A DNA stretch of 64,000 nt from Hymenobacter nivis (GTDB lineage Bacteria; Bacteroidota; Bacteroidia; Cytophagales; Hymenobacteraceae). The stretch lies in NCBI RefSeq assembly GCF_003149515.1, contig NZ_CP029145.1, positions 1,612,001 to 1,676,000 of the forward strand. The letters are read 5' to 3'. Made by a program: the position numbers and the translations under genes. This document shows positions 51,664 to 60,888 of this stretch, piece after piece (the first letter of the stretch is position 1; the number at the start of each line of letters is the position of its first letter). The notes under the pieces were generated by a model. It ran no database searches, was not told the origin of the DNA, and worked only from the letters and a program-made list of their open reading frames with translations.

Positions 51664-52401
51664 ATGTTAACGCAATTCCGCGCCCCCTGCTATTCTCCCC
51701 AGGACCAGTTGGTTTGGAAGGTATTGTTTGACCGCCAGACGGCCCTGCTGCACCGGCGCGCCGTGCCCGCCTTCGGGGCCGCCGTGGTCCAGCTCGGGTT
51801 GCGCCGCGAGGCCATCCCCGATCTGCTCACGCTGAGCGCCGAGGTATCCCGGCTCAGCGGCTGGCAGCTGGTGCCGGTGGGGCAGGCGCTGGGGACCGAA
51901 GCGTTCTTTAAGTTGCTGGCCAAGCGGCAGTTCCCGGTGATGACGCGCATCCGGCCGATGCGCGACTTCGACTTCAGCCCCGAGCCCGATCTGTTCCACG
52001 ACCTTTTCGGGCACGTGCCCATGCTGCTCGACGCGCATTTCGCCGATTTCCTGCACACGCTGGGCCTCGCCGCCCGGGCCCTGTGCCCCGACGACGCGGT
52101 GGCCCGCCGCGAACTGTGGGCCCTATACTTCTTTACGGCCGAGTTTGGGCTGGTGCTGCACGAGGGCAAGCCGCATCTGTATGGCGCCGGACTACTATCG
52201 TCGGCCGGCGAAATCCACCATTGCGTGAACGAAGCCACGCCGCGCCCCGCCTTTGATGTGGAGACGGTGCGGCGCACGTCGGTACTGGGCACCCGCTTCC
52301 AAGACCAATACTTTGTGCTGCCCGCCTGGGAAGAACTGGCCGACTGCGCCGCCGAACTGGCTGGCGTGCTGGTGCCCGTACCGCACCGCGTTGCTGCCTG
52401 A
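51664..52401 (+). CDS. phhA: Phenylalanine 4-monooxygenase
   Basis: 245 residues, the size of bacterial enzymes lacking the regulatory domain. PEPDLFHDLFGHVPML contains both iron-binding His; the Glu ligand is in FFTAEFGLV. Further motifs: TRIRPMRDFDFSPEPD and LLSSAGEIHHC. Uses a pterin and O2 to make tyrosine from phenylalanine. It lies downstream of aromatic biosynthesis genes but has its own promoter and terminator, so regulation is likely separate. Confidence 0.94.
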   Translation: MLTQFRAPCYSPQDQLVWKVLFDRQTALLHRRAVPAFGAAVVQLGLRREAIPDLLTLSAEVSRLSGWQLVPVGQALGTEAFFKLLAKRQFPVMTRIRPMRDFDFSPEPDLFHDLFGHVPMLLDAHFADFLHTLGLAARALCPDDAVARRELWALYFFTAEFGLVLHEGKPHLYGAGLLSSAGEIHHCVNEATPRPAFDVETVRRTSVLGTRFQDQYFVLPAWEELADCAAELAGVLVPVPHRVAA

Positions 52402-52420
52402 TAGCGAACGGCTTATATGC

Positions 52421-52461
52421 AAAAGCACCGGGCCCCCACACAGCAGGGGGCCCGGCGCTTT
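52421..52461. terminator. Bidirectional terminator between phhA and the ABC1 gene
   Basis: Arms AAAAGCACCGGGCCCCC (52421-52437) and GGGGGCCCGGCGCTTT (52446-52461), nearly complementary, with an 8-base loop and A/T runs outside. Lies between convergent genes. Confidence 0.75.
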
Positions 52462-52478
52462 GGTTTCCTGGTCGGCCG

Positions 52479-53783
52479 TTACGCCGTGCGTACTTCCGCC
52501 TTCAGCTCCGTGAGTAGGGAAAACAGGCCTACGTAGGTGCGGTTGAGGTAGATAAAGTGGGCCGAACCGCGGAGCTCGCGCTGCTGGCGCAACTCGGGGT
52601 CGGCCATCAGGTCGTCGCCCAAAGTGTAAAGCGCGGCCATATAAGCCGGGTCGCCGAAGTCGAACACGGGCTGGCGGAAGGGCCGGCCCACGAGCTCCAG
52701 CGAGGCGCGCAGCGTGCGTAGGTACAGGGCCTGCAGGGGGACGGGGTCGCTGGCCCGCAGTACGTTAGCTTCGGTGAGCAAGGCCCGCAGGCGGGTTTCG
52801 TCGGCGAAGGTTTCGGGGGCTAGCAGCGTGGTGAACTGGTGGTACACGTCGGCGGGCACGTCCTTCACGCAGCCAAAATCGAGTACGCCTAGTGTGCCAC
52901 CGTCTTCGTCGCGCATTAGGAAGTTGCCGGGGTGCGGGTCGGCGTGCACCTGGCGCAGCTCGTTGAGCTGGAACTGGTAAAAATCCCACAGGGCTTGGCC
53001 AAGCTGGTTGCGTACGGCTTGGCTGGGGCCCGTGGCCAGGAATTCCTTGAGGTGCTGGCCGGGCAGCCAGTCCATGGTGAGGATGCGGGGGCTCGATAGC
53101 GCGGGGTAGTAGCGCGGGAATTGCAGGTGCGCCAGGTGGGCGCAGCGGGCCGCAATTTCCTGGCCGCGGCGCAGCTCCAGGGCGTAGTCGGTTTCCTCAA
53201 TCAGGCGCGCCTCTACCTCTTCGAGGTACGGGCGCACCTGGGTTTCGCTCAGGCCCATCACGCGCAAGGCAATGGGTTTCACCAGGTTGATGTCGGATTT
53301 GATGCTGGCGGCTACGCCGGGGTACTGCACCTTCACGGCCAGGTCGCGGCCGCCCTGGCGGGCAAAGTGGACCTGGCCGATGCTGGCCGCCTGCCGTGCC
53401 GCCGGCTCAAATTCGTCGAACACCTGGAACGGCGATTTCCCGAACGCATCCCGAAACGCTTTGACAATCAATGGCCCCGAGAGCGGTGGCGTCTGGTACT
53501 GGGCCTGGGCAAACTGGTCAGAGTAGGCCGTGGGCATCATATTCTTTTCCATCGCCAGCATCTGGGCCACCTTCAGTACGGAGCCCTTCATCTCGCTCAG
53601 GGCCCCGTACAGCTCGGCGGCGTTGGCTGTGTGCAGATCTTCCATCGATGATTCGGCGCCGACGGCTTTCTTGGCGTAGTGCTTTACGTAGTTGGCCCCT
53701 ACGTTCAGGCCAGTGCGGGCGAAACGGGCAGCGCGGGCTACTTTGGTGGTGGGCAGGGAAGTAAGCGGTTGGTCGGCGGACAT
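52479..53783 (-). CDS. ABC1/UbiB family atypical kinase
   Basis: 434 residues. The family-specific N-terminal element is KGSVLKVAQML (KxGQ-type, here with K-V-A-Q). Then AASIGQVHFA, which replaces the P-loop Gly by Ala as in this family; VKVQYPGV with the Lys; EETDYALE; and QVHADPHPGNFL with the catalytic Asp and LDFGCVKD as DFG. ABC1 proteins are linked to quinone or isoprenoid metabolism. Last gene of a minus-strand group with TetR, photolyase and SDR genes. Confidence 0.9.
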   Translation of the reverse strand: MSADQPLTSLPTTKVARAARFARTGLNVGANYVKHYAKKAVGAESSMEDLHTANAAELYGALSEMKGSVLKVAQMLAMEKNMMPTAYSDQFAQAQYQTPPLSGPLIVKAFRDAFGKSPFQVFDEFEPAARQAASIGQVHFARQGGRDLAVKVQYPGVAASIKSDINLVKPIALRVMGLSETQVRPYLEEVEARLIEETDYALELRRGQEIAARCAHLAHLQFPRYYPALSSPRILTMDWLPGQHLKEFLATGPSQAVRNQLGQALWDFYQFQLNELRQVHADPHPGNFLMRDEDGGTLGVLDFGCVKDVPADVYHQFTTLLAPETFADETRLRALLTEANVLRASDPVPLQALYLRTLRASLELVGRPFRQPVFDFGDPAYMAALYTLGDDLMADPELRQQRELRGSAHFIYLNRTYVGLFSLLTELKAEVRTA

Positions 53784-53829
53784 TTATTCTATTAATTAAT
53801 AATTAAAACTTTAATCGAAAAGCTGTAAA

Positions 53830-53929
53830 AAAGAACGTCATGCTAAGCCTGCCGAAGCATCTCTCCTGTGGCAGTAATTAATTACTTGCGTGGTAGAGAT
53901 GCTTCGGCAGGCTCAGCATGACGTTCTTT
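53830..53929. repeat. REP-like palindrome, copy 4
   Basis: 35-bp arms (53830-53864 and 53895-53929) with one mismatch: AAAGAACGTCATGCT, variable CTGCCGAAG, conserved GCATCTCT. Loop contains AGTAATTAATTACT. Lies between the TetR and ABC1 genes. Confidence 0.85.
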
Positions 53930-53955
53930 TCTAGTAATTAATTATTGGGAATTAA

Positions 53956-54630
53956 TTAGCGCCGCACCAAAAACCGCACGAAATCGAAAGCTGAATCCAG
54001 CGTGTTGCGGCCCACGAGGTCGAAGCTGAGCGTCACGGCTTTTTCCACCGCGGCGTCGGTGCGCTCGAAGTTTACGGTGTCGTCTTTGGCGAAGAAGCCG
54101 AGCACGAACAGCACCTGCTGCCAGAAGAAGCGCGGGTAGCCGTCCTGTACGATGGGGCGGTTGGCGATTTCGCCGCTCACGCGGCCATCGGTCAGCAAAT
54201 CCATTACGAAGTGCTCAAAATCCTGGCGGAAATTGTCGAGCACGCGGGGCGAGATGCCCGGCATGCGGTGCAGCGAGCGGCGTAGGCTCATGAGGGTGTA
54301 GGAGCGGTTTTGCTTGAGGATTTCGAGCAGCGTATAGTAGAAGGCCAGCAGTTTTTCGCGGCTGCCGTAGCCTTCCCACACCGGCTCGGCGGCGGCGGTG
54401 GTGCGGGCCTGCTTGCCAAAGTCGGCCCAGATTTCGCGATCAATGGCCTCGAAGTTGGGGTAGTGCTGGTAGAATTCCGCCTCGGCTCCGCCCAGCATTT
54501 GGGTGAGCTTGAACACCGACGCGGGTGGGTGGCCTTCGTTGAGCACGAAGTCCAGGTAGGCTTGTTTGATGCGGTCTTTTTCCATAGCCTGATAACCCGT
54601 GGGGGCCCCGAACGGTTCGGGTTTTGACAA
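53956..54630 (-). CDS. TetR-family transcriptional regulator
   Basis: 224 residues; ATG 54585 (MEKDRIKQAYLDFVLNEG) is an alternative start at residue 16. Residues 17-60 form the HTH region (IKQAYLDFVLNEGHPPASVFKLTQMLGGAEAEFYQHYPN), where the FYxHYPNxEAI pattern fits TetR recognition helices; the remainder is a TetR C-terminal ligand domain of helices. It starts 12 bases after the photolyase stop codon, so it is in that operon and may control it. Ligand unknown. Confidence 0.8.
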   Translation of the reverse strand: MSKPEPFGAPTGYQAMEKDRIKQAYLDFVLNEGHPPASVFKLTQMLGGAEAEFYQHYPNFEAIDREIWADFGKQARTTAAAEPVWEGYGSREKLLAFYYTLLEILKQNRSYTLMSLRRSLHRMPGISPRVLDNFRQDFEHFVMDLLTDGRVSGEIANRPIVQDGYPRFFWQQVLFVLGFFAKDDTVNFERTDAAVEKAVTLSFDLVGRNTLDSAFDFVRFLVRR

Positions 54631-54642
54631 TTAACGCTAGGG

Positions 54643-55968
54643 CTAGCCGGCTTCCTGGCGGGCTTTGCGCAGGGCTTCTACGGCCCGGTCGCGGCCAAAT
54701 TTGTGCTCCACGATGGGGGCAGGGTACTGCTTGGTGTCCAGTTCGGGTATCCAGTGGCGCACGTACTCGCGGTGGGGGTCCACTTGCTCGATTTGGCTGT
54801 CGGGGCTGTACACCCGGAACCACGGGGCGGCGATGGCCCCGGTGCCGGCCATCCACTGCCAGTTGCCCACGTTGTTGGCCATTTCGTAATCGAAGAGCTT
54901 GTCGGCGAAGTACTTCTCGCCCCAGCGCCAGTCGATGAACAGGTGTTTGGTGAGGAAGCCGGCCGCGGTCATGCGCACGCGGTTGGGCAGGTAGCCGGTG
55001 GCGTTCAGCTCGCGCATGCCCGCGTCCACGAGCGGGTAGCCGGTGCGGCCCTCGCACCAGGCCCGGAACTCCTCCTCGTTGTTGCGGTAGGGCACGCGGC
55101 GTAGCTTGGGGTCGTAGCTCTCGGTGGCGGTATGGGGGAAGTGCCAGAGCAGCATCATGAAGAAATCGCGCCAGATGATTTCCGACAGTAGCTTGGGGTT
55201 CAGCTCCTTCGCCTGGCTCATTACCTCGCGTACACTGAGGGTGCCGAAGCGCAAGTGCACCGATTCGCGGGTAGTGCCGTGCTCGTTGGCGGGCGTATTA
55301 CGGGTTTTGTGGTAGTCGCGCACTACCGCTTCGCGGGGCAGCTGGGCGGGCGTGGTGCGCTCGCCGCTGCGCGCGAACCCCATGCTTTCGAGCGTGGGCC
55401 GGGGCCCCGCCTGGGCCGCGGGGAGGTGGTGCAGGTGCGCCTTTTTGAAGGCCGGCTTTGACTGAGCCGGGGCTAGTAACTCGTCCGTCAGCTGGGCCAG
55501 GTAGGTCTTCAAATAGGCCCCGAACACCTTGGGCACGGTGCCCGATTTAGTCATTATCTCATCTTTAGCAAAAACTACCTGGTCCTTATAAGTACGAAAC
55601 TCGGTGCCGTGCTTTTGCAGCATTTGGGCCACGGCTTCGTCACGCTCGCGGGCGTAGGGCTCGTAGTCCTCGTTGGTGTACACGGCGCCGATGTCAAGGT
55701 CTTGCACCAGCTGCTCCAGCACCGCCAGCGGCTGGCCGTAGCGGGCCAAAAAGGTGCCGCCGGCCTGTTCCGTTTCTGCGGCCAGGTCTTCCACCTGGTC
55801 GAAAATGAAGGTGAGCCGGGCATCGGCCTTGTTGGGCAAGTGGTCGAGAATGTCGCGGTCGTAGATGAACAGTGGCACCACCGGCAGGCCGCTGGCCAGG
55901 GCCCCGGCCAGGCCCACGTTATCGTGGATGCGCAAGTCGCGCCGGTGCCAGAACAAGCAGATTTTCAT
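54643..55968 (-). CDS. phrB: Deoxyribodipyrimidine photolyase / cryptochrome
   Basis: 441 residues. N-terminal antenna domain LFWHRRDLRIHDN; FAD-binding region with LRFGTLSVREV, IWRDFFMMLLW, RTGYPLVDAGMREL, GYLPNRVRMTAAGFLTKHL and WGEKYFADKLFDYEMANNVGNWQW, the class I CPD photolyase signature. Light-driven repair of cyclobutane pyrimidine dimers. Grouped with an SDR, a TetR regulator and an ABC1 kinase. Confidence 0.94.
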   Translation of the reverse strand: MKICLFWHRRDLRIHDNVGLAGALASGLPVVPLFIYDRDILDHLPNKADARLTFIFDQVEDLAAETEQAGGTFLARYGQPLAVLEQLVQDLDIGAVYTNEDYEPYARERDEAVAQMLQKHGTEFRTYKDQVVFAKDEIMTKSGTVPKVFGAYLKTYLAQLTDELLAPAQSKPAFKKAHLHHLPAAQAGPRPTLESMGFARSGERTTPAQLPREAVVRDYHKTRNTPANEHGTTRESVHLRFGTLSVREVMSQAKELNPKLLSEIIWRDFFMMLLWHFPHTATESYDPKLRRVPYRNNEEEFRAWCEGRTGYPLVDAGMRELNATGYLPNRVRMTAAGFLTKHLFIDWRWGEKYFADKLFDYEMANNVGNWQWMAGTGAIAAPWFRVYSPDSQIEQVDPHREYVRHWIPELDTKQYPAPIVEHKFGRDRAVEALRKARQEAG

Positions 55969-55974
55969 TTCTTG

Positions 55975-56053
55975 GTTATTTATTGGTCGTTGTCAGTTGT
56001 TTGTTGGTCATTGTCAATTTGCTGACAACTAACAATGACCAACAAATAACTAA
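55975..56053. repeat. Imperfect palindrome of TTGTTGGTCATTGTCA-type repeats
   Basis: Left part 55975-56005 (GGTTATTTATTGGTCGTTGT...) and right part 56025-56053 (GACAACTAACAATGACCAAC...) are imperfect reverse complements made of short ACAATGACC/ACAACTAAC repeats. It fills most of the gap between SDR and photolyase and may act as a hairpin. Confidence 0.55.
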
Positions 56054-56068
56054 AATTCAACCAAAGAC

Positions 56069-56785
56069 TTACTTCAGTTTGCCCATGCCGCCGTCTACGG
56101 CCAGCACCTGGCCGGTGACGAAACTGCTGTGGTTGGACAGCAGAAACGAGGCAGTGTAGGCCAAATCCTCGGGCTGGCCGATGCGCTGCAGAGGGTGGCG
56201 CTTGGCCCCGGCTTCGGCCTTTTCGGGCGTGCTGAGGAGGGCGGCGGCCAGCGGCGTGTTGGTGAGCGAGGGCGCGATGCAGTTCACGCGCACGTTGCTG
56301 GCGGCGTACTCGGCGGCCAGGGCCCTCGTTAAGCCCTCCACGGCGGCCTTGGCAGTGGCGATGCTAGCATGGAAACTCATGCCCGTATCGGCCGCCACAG
56401 TGCTGAATAGCACCACCGACGCCCCGCCTTCGGCTTTTTTCAAGCGCCTCATGGTGGCTTGCAGTACGCGCACGGCCCCGAGCACGTTCAGGTCAAAATC
56501 GGCCTGGAAGTCTTCGGCCGGAATACGCTCGAAGGGGCGTAGTTTGATGCTGCCGGGGCAGTACACCACGCCGTGCAGGGTCTCGGGTAGGTGGTCAAAG
56601 GCCGTGCCCACGGGCTGGGTGGCGTCGTAGGCGAAGTGGTTGGTGTTCAAGGCTGCCAACTCGGGCGACAGGTGGCGGGAAGCCGTGTGCAGGTGGGCCC
56701 CCAGGCCGCTGAGCAGCGTGGCCGTAGCCAAGCCGATGCCGGAGGAAGCGCCGACGATGAGGAGGTGTTTGTCGTTAAAATTCAT
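56069..56785 (-). CDS. SDR family protein lacking the catalytic tyrosine
   Basis: 238 residues. Cofactor motif VGASSGIG is intact and the Ser position (LFSTVAAD) is kept. The YxxxK position reads IATAK, so the usual Tyr is Ile, and NNAG is replaced by CPGS. The C-terminal CIAPSLTNTP and GQVLAVDGGM are normal. Either a degenerate or non-catalytic SDR, or one with an altered mechanism. First gene of the minus-strand group with photolyase, TetR and ABC1. Confidence 0.85.
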   Translation of the reverse strand: MNFNDKHLLIVGASSGIGLATATLLSGLGAHLHTASRHLSPELAALNTNHFAYDATQPVGTAFDHLPETLHGVVYCPGSIKLRPFERIPAEDFQADFDLNVLGAVRVLQATMRRLKKAEGGASVVLFSTVAADTGMSFHASIATAKAAVEGLTRALAAEYAASNVRVNCIAPSLTNTPLAAALLSTPEKAEAGAKRHPLQRIGQPEDLAYTASFLLSNHSSFVTGQVLAVDGGMGKLK

Positions 56786-57216
56786 GAAAACTGATGGGAC
56801 GTTGAAGACGGAGTGACAACGGCTTCGGGGACCGAAGGTTTGGGCCCTGGGGCGGCTTCGGCGCCCGGCGCGCGGGGCTGGTAGTCGTGCAGCGCAATTG
56901 CATTCCAGAGGATAAATTGGGCACGAACCGACAATTCGTTTCTGCTGACCCCGTAATTAGCAGGTGAAATGCTGGCCAGGATTCACGGCGGAGTAGCGAT
57001 TGGGTAATTACAAATCGGCCCCGGGGCCCCTGTTTTTTATGGGGCGGCCAGTTGCATAAGGCGGGCCCGGAGCGGGCAAATGGATTGTTTGGCGCCGATT
57101 ACGGGCGGCGCGGGCCCCGGTGAATTGGATAAATCCGCGCGATTTGTGCGGCGGGAGCGGCACGGGTGGGGCCCCGGCCGTAGCTTTATCCGCCGGCTAG
57201 TCAACCGCTCCTCCGT
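56786..57216. other. 430-bp divergent intergenic region
   Basis: Between the SDR and pyruvate carboxylase genes. Only shadow frames; no clear -7/-33 promoter match and no strong hairpin. Contains GGGGCCCC-type sequences near 57023 and 57171. Confidence 0.4.
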
Positions 57217-60200
57217 ATGAAAATCACCAAGCTGCTCGTCGCCAACCGGGGCGAAATCGCCATTCGTGTGCTGCGCGCCGCCACCGAGCTCAACATCCCC
57301 ACGGTGGCCGTGTACACCCACGAGGACCGCTACTCGCAGCACCGCTACAAGGCCGACGAGGCCTACCAGATCGGCGGCGACGACGAGCCGCTGAAGCCGT
57401 ACCTCGACATTGAAGGGCTGCTGCGCGTGGCCAAGGCCAACGGCGCCAACGCCATCCACCCCGGCTACGGCTTCCTGAGCGAAAACGCCACCCTGGCCCG
57501 CCGCTGCCGCGAGGAGGGCATCATCTTCGTGGGGCCCCGGCCCGAGGTGATGGAGGCCCTCGGCGACAAGGTGCGCGCCAAGGCCGTGGCCCTGGAGTGC
57601 CAAGTGCCCCAAATTGAGAGCAGCCAGGCCGATCTGGTAGATTTTGAGACGGCCAAAAGCGAGGCCCAGCGCATCGGCTACCCCTTGATGCTGAAGGCGG
57701 CCAGCGGCGGCGGCGGCCGCGGCATGCGCGTCATCCGCGACGATGAGCAGCTGGAAAAAGGCTTTTTTGAGGCCCGCAACGAGGCCCTGAATGCCTTTGG
57801 CGACGATACGGTGTTCCTGGAAAAATTTGTGGAGCGGCCCAAGCACATCGAGGTGCAGCTCGTGGGCGACCAGCACGGCCACCTCGTGCACCTGTACGAG
57901 CGCGACTGCTCGGTGCAGCGCCGTTTCCAGAAAGTGGTAGAGGTGGCCCCGGCCCTGAACCTGCCCGAGCACCAGCGCCATCTCTTGTACGAGTACGCCT
58001 TGCGCATTGGGCGGGCCGTGGGCTACGATAACGTGGGCACGGTGGAATTCTTGGTGAACCCCGAGGAGGACCGCATCTACTTCATCGAAGTGAATCCCCG
58101 CATTCAGGTGGAACATACGGTGACCGAGATGATTACGGGCATCGACCTGATCAAAACCCAGCTCTTCATCGCGGCCGGCTACCCGCTCGAATCGCCCGAA
58201 ATCGGGCTGGGCGAGGGCGTGGAGGTGCTGCGCATCGGCTGCGCCATCCAGTGCCGCGTGACGACTGAAGACCCGGCCAACGACTTCAAGCCCGACTACG
58301 GGACGATTGTGGCCTACCGCTCGGCGGGCGGCTTCGGGGTGCGGCTCGACGAGGGCTCGGTGTACCCGGGGGCCGTGGTGTCGCCGTTTTTCGACTCGCT
58401 GCTGGTGAAGGTGTCCACGCACTCGGTTACGCTGGCGGGCGCGGCCCTCAAGATGCTGCGCACGCTGGAAGAATTCCGGGTGCGCGGGGTGCGCACCAAC
58501 ATCCAGTTCCTGAAAAATATTGTGGCCGACGACGATTTCCAGGCCGGCCGCGCCACCGTCGATTTCATCAAGGACCACCCCAGCCTGTTCAAGTTCGAGA
58601 CCCGGCTCGACCGGGCCACACGCCTGCTGCACTTCATCGGCGACGTGGTGGTAAACGGCAACGCCGACGTGCCGGCTGCTGTGCGCGAGGCCCCCCGCCC
58701 CTCGCTGCGCCTCCCCCGCCTGCCGCACTTCGACGCCGACGCCGTGCCCGCGCCTGGCACTAAGCAGAAGCTCGACGAGCTGGGGCCCCAGAAATTTGCC
58801 GAGTGGCTGCGCGCCGAGCCGCTGGTGCACTATACCGACACCACCCTACGCGACGCCCACCAGAGCCTGCTGGCCACCCGCATGCGTACCTACGATATGC
58901 TGAAGGTGGCCCGCGCCTACGCCCAGCGCCACCCCCAAACTTTCTCGCTGGAGGTGTGGGGCGGCGCCACCTACGACGTGGCCCTGCGCTTCCTACACGA
59001 AGACCCCTGGGCCCGCCTAGCCCGCCTGCGCGAAGCCGTGCCCAACATCCTGCTCCAAATGCTGATTCGCGGGGCCAACGGCGTGGGCTACAAGGCGTAT
59101 CCCGACAACCTGACGGAGAAATTTGTGCAGGTGGCGGCTGAAACGGGCGTGGACGTGTTCCGCATTTTCGACTCGCTGAACTGGATGAAAGGGATGGAAT
59201 CGTGCATTAATTTCGTACGTAAAACCGACCGCCTGGCCGAGGCCGCCATCTGCTACACCGGCGATATTATGGACCCCAAGCGGACCAAGTACTCGCTCGA
59301 TTACTACCTCAAGCTGGCCAAGCAGCTGGAGGACGCCGGGGCCCACATCCTCTGTATCAAGGATATGGCCGGGCTGCTGAAGCCCTACGCCGCCACCGAG
59401 CTGATTGCCGGCTTACGCGATACGGTGAAGCTACCCATCCACCTGCATACCCACGACACCAGCAGCCTGCAAGCCGCCACCTACCTCAAGGCCGTGGAGG
59501 CGGGCGTGAACGTGATTGACGTGGCGCTGGGGGCCCTCTCGGGCCTTACCTCGCAGCCCAACTTCAACTCAGCGGTGGAAATGCTGCGCCACACGCCCCG
59601 CCACCGCGAGTTCGACCAGGCCTCGCTCAACGAGTTCAGCAACTACTGGGAGACCGTGCGCGAGCATTATTACCCGTTCGAGTCGGGCCTGAAAGCGGGT
59701 ACGTCGGAAGTGTACCAGCACGAGATTCCGGGCGGCCAGTACTCCAACCTGCGGCCCCAGGCGGCGGCCCTGGGCCTAGCCGACAAATTCGAGGAAGTAA
59801 AGCAGCGCTTTGCTGACGTGAACCTGATGTTCGGCGACATCGTGAAGGTGACGCCCAGCAGCAAAATTGTGGGCGACATGGCCTTATTTATGGTGAGCAA
59901 CAACCTGAGCCCGGCCGATGTGATGGAAAAAGGCGAAACGCTGAGCTTTCCCGAATCGGTGCGCGAGCTGTTCCGCGGCGACATTGGGCAGCCCGAGGGC
60001 GGCTGGCCCGCCGAGCTGCAAAAGCTGGTGCTGCGCAACGAAACGCCCTTCACCGACCGCCCCAACGACCACCTCACCCCCATTGATTTCGATAAGGAGT
60101 GGGCCGCGTTTCAGGAGAGCCACCCCGGCGGGCGCTTCACCCATTTGCTGTCCAGCCTGCTCTACCCCAAGGTATTCGCTGATTACTGGGCTCACCGCGA

Positions 60201-60663
60201 GAAGTACGGCGACGTGAGCCGGGTGCCCACGCCGGTGTTCTTCTACGGCTTGGAGCTGGGCGAGGAAACCATCGTGGAAATTGCCCGCGGTAAGTCGGTG
60301 CTGGTGAGCGTACAGTCTATCGGGCCCGTGAACGAGGAAGGATGCCGCACGCTGTTTTTCATCCTCAACGGCCAAACCCGTAACCTGGAAGTACGCGACC
60401 GGGCCGTGGCCGTCACCAAAGTCAGCAACCCGAAGGCCGACAAAGGCAGTCCCCGCCAGATTGCCGCGCCGCTGCAAGGTCTGCTCAGTAAGGTGCTGGT
60501 GAAGGCCGGGGCCACCGTGCCACGCAACACGCCGCTGTTCGTCATCGAGGCCATGAAGATGGAAACCACCATCACTGCCTCGCAGGATCTCACCGTGGCC
60601 AGCATCGACCTGCCCGTGGGCACCCGCGTGCAAGCCGACGACCTGGTGCTGACGACAGAGTAA
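57217..60663 (+). CDS. pyc: Pyruvate carboxylase
   Basis: 1148 residues, full length for the single-chain enzyme. Biotin carboxylase 1-450 (LVANRGEIAIRVLRA, KAASGGGGRGMRV, EVNPRIQVEHTVTE); carboxyltransferase about 530-800 (TDTTLRDAHQSLLATR, HTHDTSSLQAATYLKA); PC tetramerisation region about 800-1060; biotinyl domain at the end with VIEAMKMET near 1110. Converts pyruvate to oxaloacetate for anaplerosis. Single gene, followed by a REP-like palindrome. Confidence 0.97.
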   Translation: MKITKLLVANRGEIAIRVLRAATELNIPTVAVYTHEDRYSQHRYKADEAYQIGGDDEPLKPYLDIEGLLRVAKANGANAIHPGYGFLSENATLARRCREEGIIFVGPRPEVMEALGDKVRAKAVALECQVPQIESSQADLVDFETAKSEAQRIGYPLMLKAASGGGGRGMRVIRDDEQLEKGFFEARNEALNAFGDDTVFLEKFVERPKHIEVQLVGDQHGHLVHLYERDCSVQRRFQKVVEVAPALNLPEHQRHLLYEYALRIGRAVGYDNVGTVEFLVNPEEDRIYFIEVNPRIQVEHTVTEMITGIDLIKTQLFIAAGYPLESPEIGLGEGVEVLRIGCAIQCRVTTEDPANDFKPDYGTIVAYRSAGGFGVRLDEGSVYPGAVVSPFFDSLLVKVSTHSVTLAGAALKMLRTLEEFRVRGVRTNIQFLKNIVADDDFQAGRATVDFIKDHPSLFKFETRLDRATRLLHFIGDVVVNGNADVPAAVREAPRPSLRLPRLPHFDADAVPAPGTKQKLDELGPQKFAEWLRAEPLVHYTDTTLRDAHQSLLATRMRTYDMLKVARAYAQRHPQTFSLEVWGGATYDVALRFLHEDPWARLARLREAVPNILLQMLIRGANGVGYKAYPDNLTEKFVQVAAETGVDVFRIFDSLNWMKGMESCINFVRKTDRLAEAAICYTGDIMDPKRTKYSLDYYLKLAKQLEDAGAHILCIKDMAGLLKPYAATELIAGLRDTVKLPIHLHTHDTSSLQAATYLKAVEAGVNVIDVALGALSGLTSQPNFNSAVEMLRHTPRHREFDQASLNEFSNYWETVREHYYPFESGLKAGTSEVYQHEIPGGQYSNLRPQAAALGLADKFEEVKQRFADVNLMFGDIVKVTPSSKIVGDMALFMVSNNLSPADVMEKGETLSFPESVRELFRGDIGQPEGGWPAELQKLVLRNETPFTDRPNDHLTPIDFDKEWAAFQESHPGGRFTHLLSSLLYPKVFADYWAHREKYGDVSRVPTPVFFYGLELGEETIVEIARGKSVLVSVQSIGPVNEEGCRTLFFILNGQTRNLEVRDRAVAVTKVSNPKADKGSPRQIAAPLQGLLSKVLVKAGATVPRNTPLFVIEAMKMETTITASQDLTVASIDLPVGTRVQADDLVLTTE

Positions 60664-60716
60664 GCTTTGGGTTAAAAGGGGCGTTTGGGGGGGGTTGAAA
60701 AAGAATCCCGTAACCT

Positions 60717-60804
60717 GTCATGCTGAGCCTGTCGAAGCATCTCGACTGCGGCAGTAATTAATGATTAGTCAGCGGGAGAGATGCTTCGACAGGCTCAGCA
60801 TGAC
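60717..60804. repeat. REP-like palindrome, copy 5
   Basis: Perfect 27-bp arms (60717-60743 and 60778-60804): GTCATGCTGAGCCTGTCGAA, then GCATCTC. The loop has AGTAATTAATGATTAGT. Lies between pyc and the following secreted protein. Confidence 0.85.
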
Positions 60805-60888
60805 GGTCTTTTTAAATTCGCCGACGACCCCAAACAGCCCCAAGCCAGGGCCCCAGACCCTGCACTAAAAACCACATTATTATTGCCC

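Noticed and set aside
57037..58830. 597-residue open frame antisense to pyruvate carboxylase
   Set aside because: Mirror frame of a high-GC gene; low-complexity His/Val/Gly/Ala-rich translation with no domain, while the plus strand has a complete, motif-rich enzyme.
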